Below, in pieces: positions 7,066-14,422 of a DNA stretch of 41,663 bases. The stretch lies in assembly GCA_020025755.1 (NCBI GenBank), contig JAHHRO010000019.1, forward strand, positions 1 through 41,663. The letters run 5' to 3'. Origin of the DNA: Butyricicoccus sp. (lineage in GTDB: Bacteria > Bacillota > Clostridia > Oscillospirales > Butyricicoccaceae). The notes below the pieces were generated by a model that saw nothing but the letters and a program-made list of their open reading frames with translations, made no database searches and was not told the DNA's origin. Positions within the stretch are counted from its first letter, which is position 1; the number at the start of each line of letters is the position of its first letter. Position numbers and translations under genes: made by a program.

Positions 7066-8064
7066 TCAGATTGTTTCCTCCCAAGCTGGGAGCTTTTCCA
7101 AATAATAAAAGGCTTCTGCTGGAATTTTTACGGTATCTGCCGCAAACGGACCTTCCAGCACAGCCCCACGAAGCGGCAAACCATGCTCCCCAAGTGCCTG
7201 TTCCGGCTTCCATATAACCATCATTGCAGAGCATCTGTTTCCCACAGGTGCTGACCTTAAAAACTCTTTGGAATAGAATTGCAGACCGATCTCCTTGCTG
7301 CATTCATACTCTACCACAACATAGTAACTCCCTTTCGGGCAGTTTTCTGCCAAGGTCTCATAATATTGTTGCCGGATCTCCTCCAGCTGCTCTTCTGTCA
7401 CAAGCTCTCGATAACGCGGATCGGCAAAGCGTTCCTCCGCATCCTTCCATAGATCCACAAAAAGCACCCGATTGATATAGCACGTCACCTGCTCCCCTGT
7501 ATGATCCATAAAGATAAACCGCTTTGTTTTCCCGACTGACAGGGTAACTGTTTTTTCCAGCAGATGCCGCACGGTATCCTTCCGATGCCGTATCGTAATC
7601 GGCATATCTGATATGTACCTTGGAAGTATCGTCCCTTCTTCCATCCGCAATTGGACAAGCCGCAGCCGCTCAAAATCGACCTCACGCAGCCATTCGGGTA
7701 CGATCCAGCCTGCACGCATCATCTCAAGTAAAACCTGTACTTCCTCCCCCTCTGGAGACACAAAAGCAAGTGCTCCGGCAGAACCTCCCTGTATCCGCAT
7801 CGTTTGTGTGCCAATACAGATCTCACTGCAATTGAGCCAGCATATTTTTTCTTCTTTCTCGCGGAGATGTTTTCTATGCGTTTCTTTTCCGGAACGTCTC
7901 GTTTGTTCCGCCTGTTCATACGGCTCAATGAGGTATAAGCAGGTCTCCTCCCCCTTTGTCATCCCTATGATATGGCTTTTCCTGTCTGTATGCGTGATCG
8001 TCCGTCCAATCACCAAAATACCGTCCCAATGTTGACAGATCTCCTCTAAATACGCAAGATTCAT
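7066..8064 (-). CDS. Unknown protein, element 2 cargo
   Basis: A 332-residue soluble protein that I do not recognise. It has no signal peptide or membrane segment. The N-terminus (HWDGILVIGRTITHTDRKS) and the middle (KRFIFMDHTGEQVTCYINRVLFVDLW) look like mixed alpha/beta globular sequence, with an acidic patch DAEERFADPRYRELVTEEQLEE near 208-229. Its ATG at 8064 overlaps the stop of the MFS gene as ATGA, and GAGGAG lies about 9 bases upstream, so the two are translationally coupled and probably act together. Base composition looks like its neighbours. It may be a partner or regulator of the transporter; that is inference from position only. Confidence 0.75.
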   Translation of the reverse strand: MNLAYLEEICQHWDGILVIGRTITHTDRKSHIIGMTKGEETCLYLIEPYEQAEQTRRSGKETHRKHLREKEEKICWLNCSEICIGTQTMRIQGGSAGALAFVSPEGEEVQVLLEMMRAGWIVPEWLREVDFERLRLVQLRMEEGTILPRYISDMPITIRHRKDTVRHLLEKTVTLSVGKTKRFIFMDHTGEQVTCYINRVLFVDLWKDAEERFADPRYRELVTEEQLEEIRQQYYETLAENCPKGSYYVVVEYECSKEIGLQFYSKEFLRSAPVGNRCSAMMVIWKPEQALGEHGLPLRGAVLEGPFAADTVKIPAEAFYYLEKLPAWEETI

Positions 8065-9269
8065 GAAACACGCTCCTCTTTTACAGCAGATGATTTTTTA
8101 TTCAAAACATTCAAACATACAACTGCCAGTACAATGGTACAAACACCGGATATCACAATGGAAACACGCACAGAAGAAAAATCCGCCAATGCACCTGCCA
8201 GAAATACGACCATCACAGAACAGATCTTCGCAAGCGTGGATTGCAGCGTAAAGACTTTGCCGCGTGTTTCGGCAGTTGTACAGCTTTGAATCAGTGACTT
8301 GTAATAAATGGCATACAGTGTATTTGCTGCTCCGCCGATCAAATTGAATACCACACTGACCGGAATATTCGCCGAAAGTCCATAGCCGATCGTCGCAACA
8401 CCCATAATAAAAATTCCAAGTACGAACATCTTGATCTCTGCGCACTTTTTGTATACGACATAGAGTGCGCTGGCTGCAAGCATCCCAATGCCCCAAGCGG
8501 AATTGATATAACCATATACGTCAGATGATCCGCCAAAGATCTCCGCAATATAAACGGCATCCAGTGCAGAAAAAATTGCACCGCAAATGGAAAACAGAAT
8601 ACAGATCACCATGAGTGCCTTCAAAAAATGTTGTGCCCCCAGCCACGCCAGAAAATCCTTGGATAAAAATGTCTGATTTCCGGTATCCTGCGCAGAGACA
8701 TCAGCTTTTGTGCGGATATCCTTTTGCAGAAAGCTGAGGAAGAAAATGGATACCGCAAATGTAGCCGTATCGATCCATAGGGCGATCTCATATCCTGCCC
8801 ACTGAATACATAAACCAGCCACCACCGGCGCGATCACCATAGAAGCATCACTTGCAAATGCATCAATGGTATTTGCAGTTTTAAGTTCTAAATCACCGCA
8901 AATATCCGGAACATACGCATTGACCGTTGTATTATAGGTAAAGCTGGCAACTGACAAGACCATGCACATCAAATATAAAACGATCACATTGGAACAAGCG
9001 GTCAAGATACAGGTGATGATCGAGAGACCAGACATCAATTCACAGATTTGCAGCAGCCTTTTCCGTGAAGAATGGTCGATCAGTTTAGAAATTACAGGAG
9101 ATAACAAAATAATAGGCAATGTTTCCAGCAAAAAACTCATAGATACCGCCATTGCAGACCCCGTTAAATCAAAAATAATAAACGGGATCGCCATTGCCGC
9201 AAACCAGTTTCCAAAACTGGAAATACATCTGCCTAAAATGAACATATAGTATCTATTTTTTTGTTCCAT
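8061..9269 (-). CDS. Major facilitator superfamily (MFS) efflux-type transporter
   Basis: A 402-residue integral membrane protein with about 12 hydrophobic helices. It begins RYYMFILGRCISSFGNWFAA, the typical start of the MFS_3/macrolide-efflux branch, with the loop motif SKLIDHSSRKRLLQ near 61-74 corresponding to the MFS signature between TM2 and TM3. ATG at 9269 follows AGGAGAG. It precedes and overlaps the unknown gene by 4 bases. Substrate cannot be told from sequence; proteins of this branch often export drugs or small metabolites. It lies between two hairpins that separate it from the chemoreceptor gene. Confidence 0.85.
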   Translation of the reverse strand: MEQKNRYYMFILGRCISSFGNWFAAMAIPFIIFDLTGSAMAVSMSFLLETLPIILLSPVISKLIDHSSRKRLLQICELMSGLSIITCILTACSNVIVLYLMCMVLSVASFTYNTTVNAYVPDICGDLELKTANTIDAFASDASMVIAPVVAGLCIQWAGYEIALWIDTATFAVSIFFLSFLQKDIRTKADVSAQDTGNQTFLSKDFLAWLGAQHFLKALMVICILFSICGAIFSALDAVYIAEIFGGSSDVYGYINSAWGIGMLAASALYVVYKKCAEIKMFVLGIFIMGVATIGYGLSANIPVSVVFNLIGGAANTLYAIYYKSLIQSCTTAETRGKVFTLQSTLAKICSVMVVFLAGALADFSSVRVSIVISGVCTIVLAVVCLNVLNKKSSAVKEERVS

Positions 9270-9346
9270 GACACGCTCTCCTTATATGAAAAAATACGGC
9301 TAAAAATTGAAAACCCGTACCCTTTGCAACCATCTTGTCTAAAATC

Positions 9347-9372
9347 CTGTCGAAGTTTTTCCACAGATTCAA
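9347..9372 (-). repeat. Copy of a second dispersed repeat (26 bp)
   Basis: CTGTCGAAGTTTTTCC and the ten bases after it match the reverse complement of 39548-39573 with 3 mismatches in 26. The other copy lies directly after prfB. This copy overlaps the start of the hairpin after the chemoreceptor gene. Confidence 0.6.
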
Positions 9373-9410
9373 GACGGAGCACACGGGCAAAAGCCTGTGT
9401 GCTCCGTCTT
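9371..9410 (-). terminator. Long hairpin after the chemoreceptor gene
   Basis: An 18-bp stem with one mismatch: 9371-9388 against 9393-9410, with loop AAAA. It lies 33 bases past the chemoreceptor stop and before the MFS gene. A weak T-run makes efficient termination uncertain. A second inverted repeat, ATCAATTGCA-G-TGCAATTGAT, lies at 9416-9436. Confidence 0.65.
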
Positions 9411-9442
9411 GATCGATCAATTGCAGTGCAATTGATGGTTGC

Positions 9443-11119
9443 TTATCGCAGCTGGAACTGATCCATGAGCGAATTGAGCATATTCGCCTGACTGGACAAT
9501 TCTTCACTTGCCGCCGCACTCTGCTCACTTGTTGCAGAGTTGGTCTGGACGACTGCCGAGATCTGCTCGACTCCAAGCGTGATCTGCTGGATGCTGGTCG
9601 CCTGTTCCTCCGATGCGGTCGCGATCTCATTGACCGTACAAATAACATCATTGATCTGACCTGCCAGTTCATTGAATGCCCTGCTGGTCTTCTGCGCGAT
9701 GCCTTCGCCCTGATTTACCGCAGCGATCGCATTTTCGATCAGCTCCGTGATCTCCTTTGCGGACTCCGAAGACTTCTGTGCAAGGTTTCGTACTTCATCC
9801 GCAACGACTGCAAAGCCCTTGCCAGCCGCACCAGCTCTTGCCGCCTCAACAGCCGCATTGAGGGAAAGGATGTTGGTCTGGAATGTGATATCGTCGATGA
9901 CCTTGATGACCTTGCCGATGCTTTCAGCCGACATGGAGATCCGATTCATTGCAGTCAGCATTTCCTGCATATCTTGCATGGTGGATTTTGCAACCTCACC
10001 GGATACAGTTGCCAGTTCATTTGCCTTCTTGGAATTCTTTGCGTTTTCTGTGACATTTCTGGAAATTTCCGTGATAGATGCAGACAATTCCTCTACGCTG
10101 CTTGCCTGCTCCGTTGCGCCATGTGCCAGCTCCTGTGCCGCACAAGCGACCTGATCGGAACCTGCACGGATCTGGTCTGCGGAAGATTTGATTTCAGAAA
10201 ACAGACCATTCATTTTTTTCAGCAGAAGATTTCCAGCCTTCTCGATCTCCTCCATCTCGCCCTTAAAGTCCATCTGCGGCTGGATGGCAAAGTTACCATC
10301 TGCGATCTCCGACAACGCAGAGGCTGTGCAGTGAATGACTCGCTTGAGTTCTGCAAAGCTGGTTTGGATGCTGCTGCATGCCGTACCAAATTCATCCCTG
10401 CTCTCATAATCGATATCAACGCTGAAATCTCCATCGACCAGCGCACTTGTCGCACCCTCCATCTGATCAAGTGGGGTCATAATGGCCTGACGGATCTTGC
10501 GTCCCATAAGCAGACTGACTACGAGCGTGAGCAATACAGCTGCAACGACGATCATCAGCACGCCATGATATACCTTAGAAACGCGCTGGATCTGCTCATT
10601 TGCCATCGCTATCTGGTCGTCGCCCATTTGCGCAAGCAGTACACCCTGCTCATCCAGGATCGGATACAGCTGATTCATAAAGATCCCATACGCCTGTACA
10701 CTTGACTGATCGGTGTTGCTGTGCAGCAGACGAACCAGTTCATCGCGATAGGCTGCCTGACGGTTCAAGATCTCATCGAGCTGGTCAAACTTATCTTTTT
10801 CGCCTATGTAGTTCTTGCGATAAAGCTCCACGATCTCTTTGTTGCGTTCCAGCTCTTTGAGCGCATGATTGACATACTGATCGGTCTTAGCTTGGTCGTT
10901 CGCAACCAATGCAAGCAGATGATACCGAGATTCGGATATCAGGTTTCGTCTGAGTTCCCAGACATACTCTGTATTGGTCAGTGTCTGGCTGACCAATACA
11001 TCCGCTTCTCTTTTGATCCGCCCCATTCCGGACAATGCCAAAGTAGAAATCAGTAATGTGAAGATAATGATACTGCCGAACCCGAGCCATAATTTGTTCT
11101 TAACTTTTAAGTTTTTCAT
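9443..11119 (-). CDS. Methyl-accepting chemotaxis protein
   Basis: A 558-residue transmembrane chemoreceptor that would signal through CheW/CheA. TM1 is at about 10-30, a helical four-helix-bundle-like sensor domain at 31-185 and TM2 at 186-206. A HAMP domain and a second HAMP-like segment follow to about 310. The coiled-coil signalling domain has its conserved tip at about 405-445 (DDITFQTNILSLNAAVEAA). Clusters of EEL/QAS near 337-345 and the C-terminal SEQSAAASEEL are likely methylation regions. ATG at 11119 follows AAAGGAG. It is the second chemotaxis function carried by a sigK element. It has a long leader with possible regulation, described separately. Confidence 0.93.
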   Translation of the reverse strand: MKNLKVKNKLWLGFGSIIIFTLLISTLALSGMGRIKREADVLVSQTLTNTEYVWELRRNLISESRYHLLALVANDQAKTDQYVNHALKELERNKEIVELYRKNYIGEKDKFDQLDEILNRQAAYRDELVRLLHSNTDQSSVQAYGIFMNQLYPILDEQGVLLAQMGDDQIAMANEQIQRVSKVYHGVLMIVVAAVLLTLVVSLLMGRKIRQAIMTPLDQMEGATSALVDGDFSVDIDYESRDEFGTACSSIQTSFAELKRVIHCTASALSEIADGNFAIQPQMDFKGEMEEIEKAGNLLLKKMNGLFSEIKSSADQIRAGSDQVACAAQELAHGATEQASSVEELSASITEISRNVTENAKNSKKANELATVSGEVAKSTMQDMQEMLTAMNRISMSAESIGKVIKVIDDITFQTNILSLNAAVEAARAGAAGKGFAVVADEVRNLAQKSSESAKEITELIENAIAAVNQGEGIAQKTSRAFNELAGQINDVICTVNEIATASEEQATSIQQITLGVEQISAVVQTNSATSEQSAAASEELSSQANMLNSLMDQFQLR

Positions 11120-11136
11120 ATCAAAGCTCCTTTGAT
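11120..11136 (-). promoter_or_regulatory. Hairpin enclosing the chemoreceptor ribosome binding site
   Basis: In the mRNA, ATCAAAG pairs perfectly with CTTTGAT around GAG, directly before ATG 11119. The Shine-Dalgarno AAAGGAG lies in the 5' arm and loop, so the structure would hide it and could lower translation or allow control. Confidence 0.55.
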
Positions 11137-11548
11137 CTCTCTATTTATTTTGCGTTTGTTGACGGATATCCTCCTTTCAAGTCCTATCCATCTTCATGGT
11201 TTCGCAATATTTAGCAAATTCCCCTCCGTTCACGAGACTTTGCCTGATGTGCTTTGCCCCAGCTCTGCCTCGTTCCTGCAAACGGTTCTCCTCCTAAAAT
11301 ACATGAGGAAAAGAGCACGCTTCCTTTAAAAAATAAACGTGCCCTTGTATTTCATTTTTGAGTCTTTCAGTGCTTGACGGGACGTGTCCAGCAAGCAGCC
11401 GATCATATGCCCTCTGCGTTTGTCGCAGCCTCTTGCCTAAAAATACCCATCCTAACATTTCGGCTATATAAACCTACTAATTTTGTTGCTTTATGTAAAA
11501 TAATGTCTGTTCATAAGATAGTATAGCAAACAAATTTACATCTTGCAA
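11137..11548 (-). promoter_or_regulatory. Long leader and promoter of the chemoreceptor gene
   Basis: A minus-strand promoter has TTGCAA at 11543-11548 and TATACT at 11520-11525 with a 17-base spacer. Transcription would start near 11513 and leave a leader of about 395 bases. Inside it, 11338-11346 pairs with 11311-11319 (GGGCACG-type stem) followed by CTTTT, a terminator-like hairpin. This suggests attenuation, but I do not recognise a known riboswitch: the conserved segments of c-di-GMP riboswitches are absent. Short open frames in the leader have no convincing start. Confidence 0.45.
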
Positions 11549-11707
11549 GTTTTTCGCGAGAAGTGTCGCTCTTTCTTGCAGAAACGTATTGTGGTAGTAT
11601 AGCAGGGGCAGTGAGCCTGCCAAATTTCGGACACAGCAGGATACTTTTTGGAGCGACAGGCAAGATCGGATCGCCGCTGCATACAATGCTATAAAGGAGG
11701 CATGTCT
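11549..11707 (+). promoter_or_regulatory. Upstream region of the recombinase 2 operon
   Basis: A plus-strand promoter candidate is TTGCAG (11576-11581) with TATAGC (11598-11603), spacer 16. The ten bases TAGTATAGCA occur both here and in the opposing promoter region near 11519. AAAGGAGG at 11693-11700 serves the small gene that follows. Confidence 0.35.
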
Positions 11708-11878
11708 ATGAAAACCAATCCCCCCGTTGTACATTGTATCTTTGCAGAGAATGCTCCCTCACTCTCGACATTGGTGCAGTCCAGCTTTCGGCTCTATCTC
11801 AAGCATACGCTGACCACACAGGACACGATCTGCCCCGGTGCTGCTCCCTTTGATTCGGTGAACAAAGATGTTCCTTGA
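11708..11878 (+). CDS. 56-residue partner of recombinase 2
   Basis: A small gene directly before the recombinase. I chose ATG at 11708, which lies 7 bases after AAAGGAGG; the in-frame ATG at 11702 is too close. The product begins MKTNPPVVHCIFAENAP, then a helical part SLSTLVQSSFRLYLKHTL. Its stop overlaps the longest recombinase frame by 11 bases, so translation is coupled. Its position matches that of small proteins preceding clostridial serine recombinases. It is a candidate directionality factor or helper; I know no function for the family. Confidence 0.65.
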   Translation: MKTNPPVVHCIFAENAPSLSTLVQSSFRLYLKHTLTTQDTICPGAAPFDSVNKDVP

Positions 11879-13472
11879 GTCTTGCATGCAGTATCATACG
11901 GCACTATACATCCGTCTCTCTAAAGAGGACGCACATGATGGACCTTCTGAAAGTGTCCAGAACCAGTTGGCTCTCCTACAGGATTTTGCAAGACAACATG
12001 GACTTTCCGTATACGATACTTACATCGACGATGGCTGGAGCGGCACGCGATTTGACCGCCCCAGCTTCCAGCGCATGATTCAGGATATCGAAGCCAAAAA
12101 GATCAATCTGGTCATCACCAAGGATCTGTCCCGATTGGGGCGCGATTACATCATGACGGGATACTATATGGAGCGATATTTTCCCGAACACCATGTACGC
12201 TACTTTTCTGTGCTTGATGGCATCGACACTGGCACAGATACTGCCGCAAATGAGCTCACTCCATTTTGTGCGATCCTGAGCGATCTTTACGCCAAGGATA
12301 TCTCCAAAAAGATCCGGAGCGTCAAGCGTGACAAACAGCGCAAAGGACAGTTTATCGGCGGCAAAGCGGTCTATGGCTACCAGCTGCACCCCACAGAGAA
12401 AAATAAAATCATCATAGATGAATCCGCCGCCCCCGTAGTACGCCAGATTTTTTCCCTTGCCCTTTCGGGCATGAGCAGCCGCCAGATCGCCATGCATCTC
12501 AATACGCTAGGCATCCCGTCCCCCGCGGTCTATGCCCACCTGCCCATTTCCGGCAAGAGCCCCTATTCCGGACAATGGAGCAGTGGAGGGATCGCAGAAA
12601 TGCTGCAAAATGAGACCTATATTGGAAACATGGTTCAGGGGCGGCGCGTCAAACTCAGCTATAAGTCCAGAAAATGTTTGCATCAGCCCAAGGAGAAATG
12701 GATCATCGTGCAGGGCACGCATGATCCCATTATTGATCAAAACACTTTTTCCAAGGTACAGCAACTTCTTGAAAGCCGCCGCCATACACGCAGGCGCACC
12801 TATGATTTTCCCCTGAAGGGCAGGATCTTCTGCCACGAATGCGGCTATCCACTTGGGGTCGTGAACCGGAAAAATGCAGCCGGTCAGGACGTTCTGTATT
12901 TGATCTGCCGCACCTACCAACGCTTCACCAAAGCGAGCCGATGTACCTGCCACTCCATCAAGGAGCAAACCGTCCAAACGATGGTCTTTGATCAGCTGCA
13001 AGCACTCTGCAAGCCATATCTCACACGCTCTGCCCTGCTCCCCATTGCCCGATCCGTACTTCAAGCACAGAGCTCCAAGGACGCAGGCTGCACCCTGCAA
13101 GTCCAACTGGATGCCCTCGAAACACAGCTGGAGCAGCTGTATCAGGATAAGCTCAGCGGTCTGCTTTCCGAGCCTGACTTCAGGCATCTCTATACACGGC
13201 TTTGTGAAAAGCGAAGCCGCCTATGTGCACAACTTGAGCAGCGCAAAGCCGAAACCCAAGCTGATCCCGATGCGCTTGCCGAAACACTGACACAGCGATT
13301 TATGGATACCGCGCACGAAAACCTTGCCTTGCTCACCGATCTGATCGAGCGAGTGGAACTGACCGCCGACAAACAAATCCTGATCTTCTTTCGTTTCTCT
13401 GACCCTACCCCATCTCTACAGACCACGCCCGATCAAGCGGCATCTTCTTTTCACCCCGATCACTTACAATAA
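11868..13472 (+). CDS. Large serine recombinase of element 2
   Basis: A recombinase of up to 534 residues for excision of element 2. The resolvase domain has the catalytic serine in YIRLSKED (S18 from ATG 11868), and KDLSRLGRDY near 85-94 is the conserved arginine segment. The recombinase domain includes GMSSRQIAMHLN (201-212). A zinc ribbon uses C322 and C325 (FCHECG), C347 and C359/C361. A long coiled-coil lies near 395-450. Two starts are possible: ATG 11868, overlapping the previous gene, or ATG 11886 (MQYHTALY), which fits the family start better; neither has a strong ribosome binding site. The stop at 13470-13472 lies just before the right junction. The sequence is clearly different from recombinase 1. 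Confidence 0.92.
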   Translation: MFLESCMQYHTALYIRLSKEDAHDGPSESVQNQLALLQDFARQHGLSVYDTYIDDGWSGTRFDRPSFQRMIQDIEAKKINLVITKDLSRLGRDYIMTGYYMERYFPEHHVRYFSVLDGIDTGTDTAANELTPFCAILSDLYAKDISKKIRSVKRDKQRKGQFIGGKAVYGYQLHPTEKNKIIIDESAAPVVRQIFSLALSGMSSRQIAMHLNTLGIPSPAVYAHLPISGKSPYSGQWSSGGIAEMLQNETYIGNMVQGRRVKLSYKSRKCLHQPKEKWIIVQGTHDPIIDQNTFSKVQQLLESRRHTRRRTYDFPLKGRIFCHECGYPLGVVNRKNAAGQDVLYLICRTYQRFTKASRCTCHSIKEQTVQTMVFDQLQALCKPYLTRSALLPIARSVLQAQSSKDAGCTLQVQLDALETQLEQLYQDKLSGLLSEPDFRHLYTRLCEKRSRLCAQLEQRKAETQADPDALAETLTQRFMDTAHENLALLTDLIERVELTADKQILIFFRFSDPTPSLQTTPDQAASSFHPDHLQ

Positions 13473-13484
13473 CAGCGGTACGAG

Positions 13485-13493
13485 ATCTCGCGC
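13485..13493 (+). repeat. Right junction core of element 2 (attR2)
   Basis: ATCTCGCGC, partner of 6997-7005. In the predicted circle, the element's right arm CACTTACAATAACAG (13461-13475) faces the left arm beginning CTGTGGTAATGTAAGTG (7006-7022). Centred on the AT of CGAGATCTCG, 20 of 26 positions are symmetric, a strong sign of a recombinase site. Confidence 0.85.
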
Positions 13494-13544
13494 ATTGAAA
13501 AAAAAGCCCTGCAAAAGCTCGCAGATGCACTCGATAAACCTTGA
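13494..13544 (+). CDS. sigK: SigK sporulation sigma factor, segment 3 of 3 (C-terminus)
   Basis: The last 16 residues of SigK, IEKKALQKLADALDKP, then TGA at 13542-13544. This completes the helix-turn-helix of region 4.2 that contacts the -35 element (SRSYISR from segment 2 continues as IEKKALQKL). Too short to be seen as a gene alone, it is recognised because the join at ATCTCGCGC is exactly in frame and gives the standard SigK ending. With segments 1 and 2 the protein is 62+147+16 = 225 residues. Without this piece the protein would end ISRLW. Confidence 0.9.
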   Translation: MEKKALQKLADALDKP

Positions 13545-13570
13545 CAGTGCCCTTGATCCGGCGGTATGAT
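13541..13570 (+). promoter_or_regulatory. Promoter overlapping the sigK stop codon
   Basis: TTGACA (13541-13546) contains the TGA of sigK, and TATGAT follows at 13565-13570 with an 18-base spacer. This is a near-consensus SigA promoter for the zinc-ribbon gene at 13602, active whatever the state of sigK. Confidence 0.75.
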
Positions 13571-13601
13571 GAACAAAACGATCAAATAAGGATGATTTTT
13601 T

Positions 13602-13865
13602 ATGGAACGCATGAAATTTTGCCAGAGCTGCCGTATGCCGCTGTCGACCTATGTTTACGGAACCGAAGGGGATGGCAGTAAAAATGAGGACTATTGTATC
13701 CACTGCTATGCAAATGGTGCTTTCACACGCGATTGCAGCATGGAGGAAATGATCGTGCAATGTGTCCCCCTCTTTGCCGACTCCAATCCGGATATGAGCA
13801 CGGAGGAGGCAAGCGATCTTCTGCACGAACTGTTTCCAAGCCTCAAGCGGTGGAAGGAAAAATAA
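13602..13865 (+). CDS. Small zinc-ribbon protein
   Basis: An 87-residue protein with the N-terminal pattern FCQSCRMPL and then YCIHCYANG, a four-cysteine zinc site (residues 7, 10, 32 and 35) like the putative zinc-ribbon domain family that begins FCQSCGMPL. An acidic helical C-terminus follows (EEASDLLHELFPSLKRW). ATG at 13602 follows AAGGATG. It has its own promoter at the end of sigK and shares a two-way terminator with the SCP2 gene. Function is unknown; the family is common as stand-alone proteins in Firmicutes. Confidence 0.75.
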   Translation: MERMKFCQSCRMPLSTYVYGTEGDGSKNEDYCIHCYANGAFTRDCSMEEMIVQCVPLFADSNPDMSTEEASDLLHELFPSLKRWKEK

Positions 13866-13953
13866 AAAACAGATCTTTGTTCCCATTCTTGTTCTGCTCC
13901 CATACGGCACAGCATAGGATATCGTATGAGATACAGACAGACCAGGCAACAAA

Positions 13954-13991
13954 AAACACCCTATCTTATCTTTCGATAAAATAGGGTGTTT
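13954..13991. terminator. Two-way terminator between convergent genes
   Basis: AAACACCCTAT (13954-13964) pairs perfectly with ATAGGGTGTTT (13981-13991), with a further TTATC/GATAA stem inside. An A-run before and T bases after let it serve both the zinc-ribbon gene and the minus-strand SCP2 gene. Confidence 0.9.
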
Positions 13992-13993
13992 GC

Positions 13994-14320
13994 TTACTGC
14001 ATGAGCAGTCTGGTCAAGATCATGACCTTATCCAGATCACCTTCGATCTTTACCTTTCCGCTGTGATATGCTTCCTGCATATCCAGCTTCCCAGTCAAAA
14101 TATGGCTGCAATTTGTCATTGTCATGTACAGGATCGCATCATGGTCGATGTATTCATAGGGCATGACTGATAAACAGCCATTCAAGACCTCGATATAGAA
14201 TACACCGCCGATCTTTCCGGTCAAGTTCACTTGAATCGCAAACAAGCGTCCCTGCTCGGAACCAAAATCCTTGTCTTTCAGTTTCTGATAAACCTTTGTG
14301 GTCAACTGCTCCAATGTCAT
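13994..14320 (-). CDS. SCP2 sterol-binding domain protein
   Basis: A 108-residue stand-alone SCP2-type domain, a small alpha/beta fold with a hydrophobic tunnel that binds lipid-like ligands. The pattern GGVFYIEVLNGCLSVMPYE, then DAILYMTMT and the helical ILTGKLDMQEAYHSGKVKIEGD, is typical: the final 'GKVKIEGD' strand and following helix close the tunnel. ATG at 14320 follows AAGGGGGCAGGA. It sits alone between terminators. The ligand in bacteria is unknown. Confidence 0.85.
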   Translation of the reverse strand: MTLEQLTTKVYQKLKDKDFGSEQGRLFAIQVNLTGKIGGVFYIEVLNGCLSVMPYEYIDHDAILYMTMTNCSHILTGKLDMQEAYHSGKVKIEGDLDKVMILTRLLMQ

Positions 14321-14422
14321 GGAATCCTGCCCCCTTAACGTTGTCGGTTCGATTACAATTTTACTATAATCCTATTATTGCGCAAAATAGAAAAAAGGGC
14401 AAGTCTTTTTCTGTCGGTATAT

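Larger units (their letters stand above)
6997..13493. mobile_element. Skin-like element 2 in sigK (about 6.5 kb)
   Basis: SigK is interrupted a second time, inside the codons for the region 4.2 helix, and resumes 6488 bases later with the last 16 residues. The element carries a leftward group (chemoreceptor, MFS transporter, unknown protein) and a rightward pair (56-residue protein and large serine recombinase) whose 3' end lies 12 bases from the right junction. The recombinase differs clearly from that of element 1, as do site and core, so the two insertions are independent. Excision in the mother cell is inferred from known skin elements. Confidence 0.88.

Noticed and set aside
11170..11300. 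A 34-residue minus-strand frame in the chemoreceptor leader starting with TTG after AGGAGG
   Set aside because: The ribosome binding site is good but the peptide shows no pattern and may reflect chance in a purine-rich leader.
11350..11510. A c-di-GMP riboswitch before the chemoreceptor gene
   Set aside because: Position fits, but the conserved GEMM segments are not present on either strand.
13602..13865. Inclusion of the zinc-ribbon gene in element 2 cargo
   Set aside because: It lies outside the right junction, after the end of sigK, and has its own promoter.
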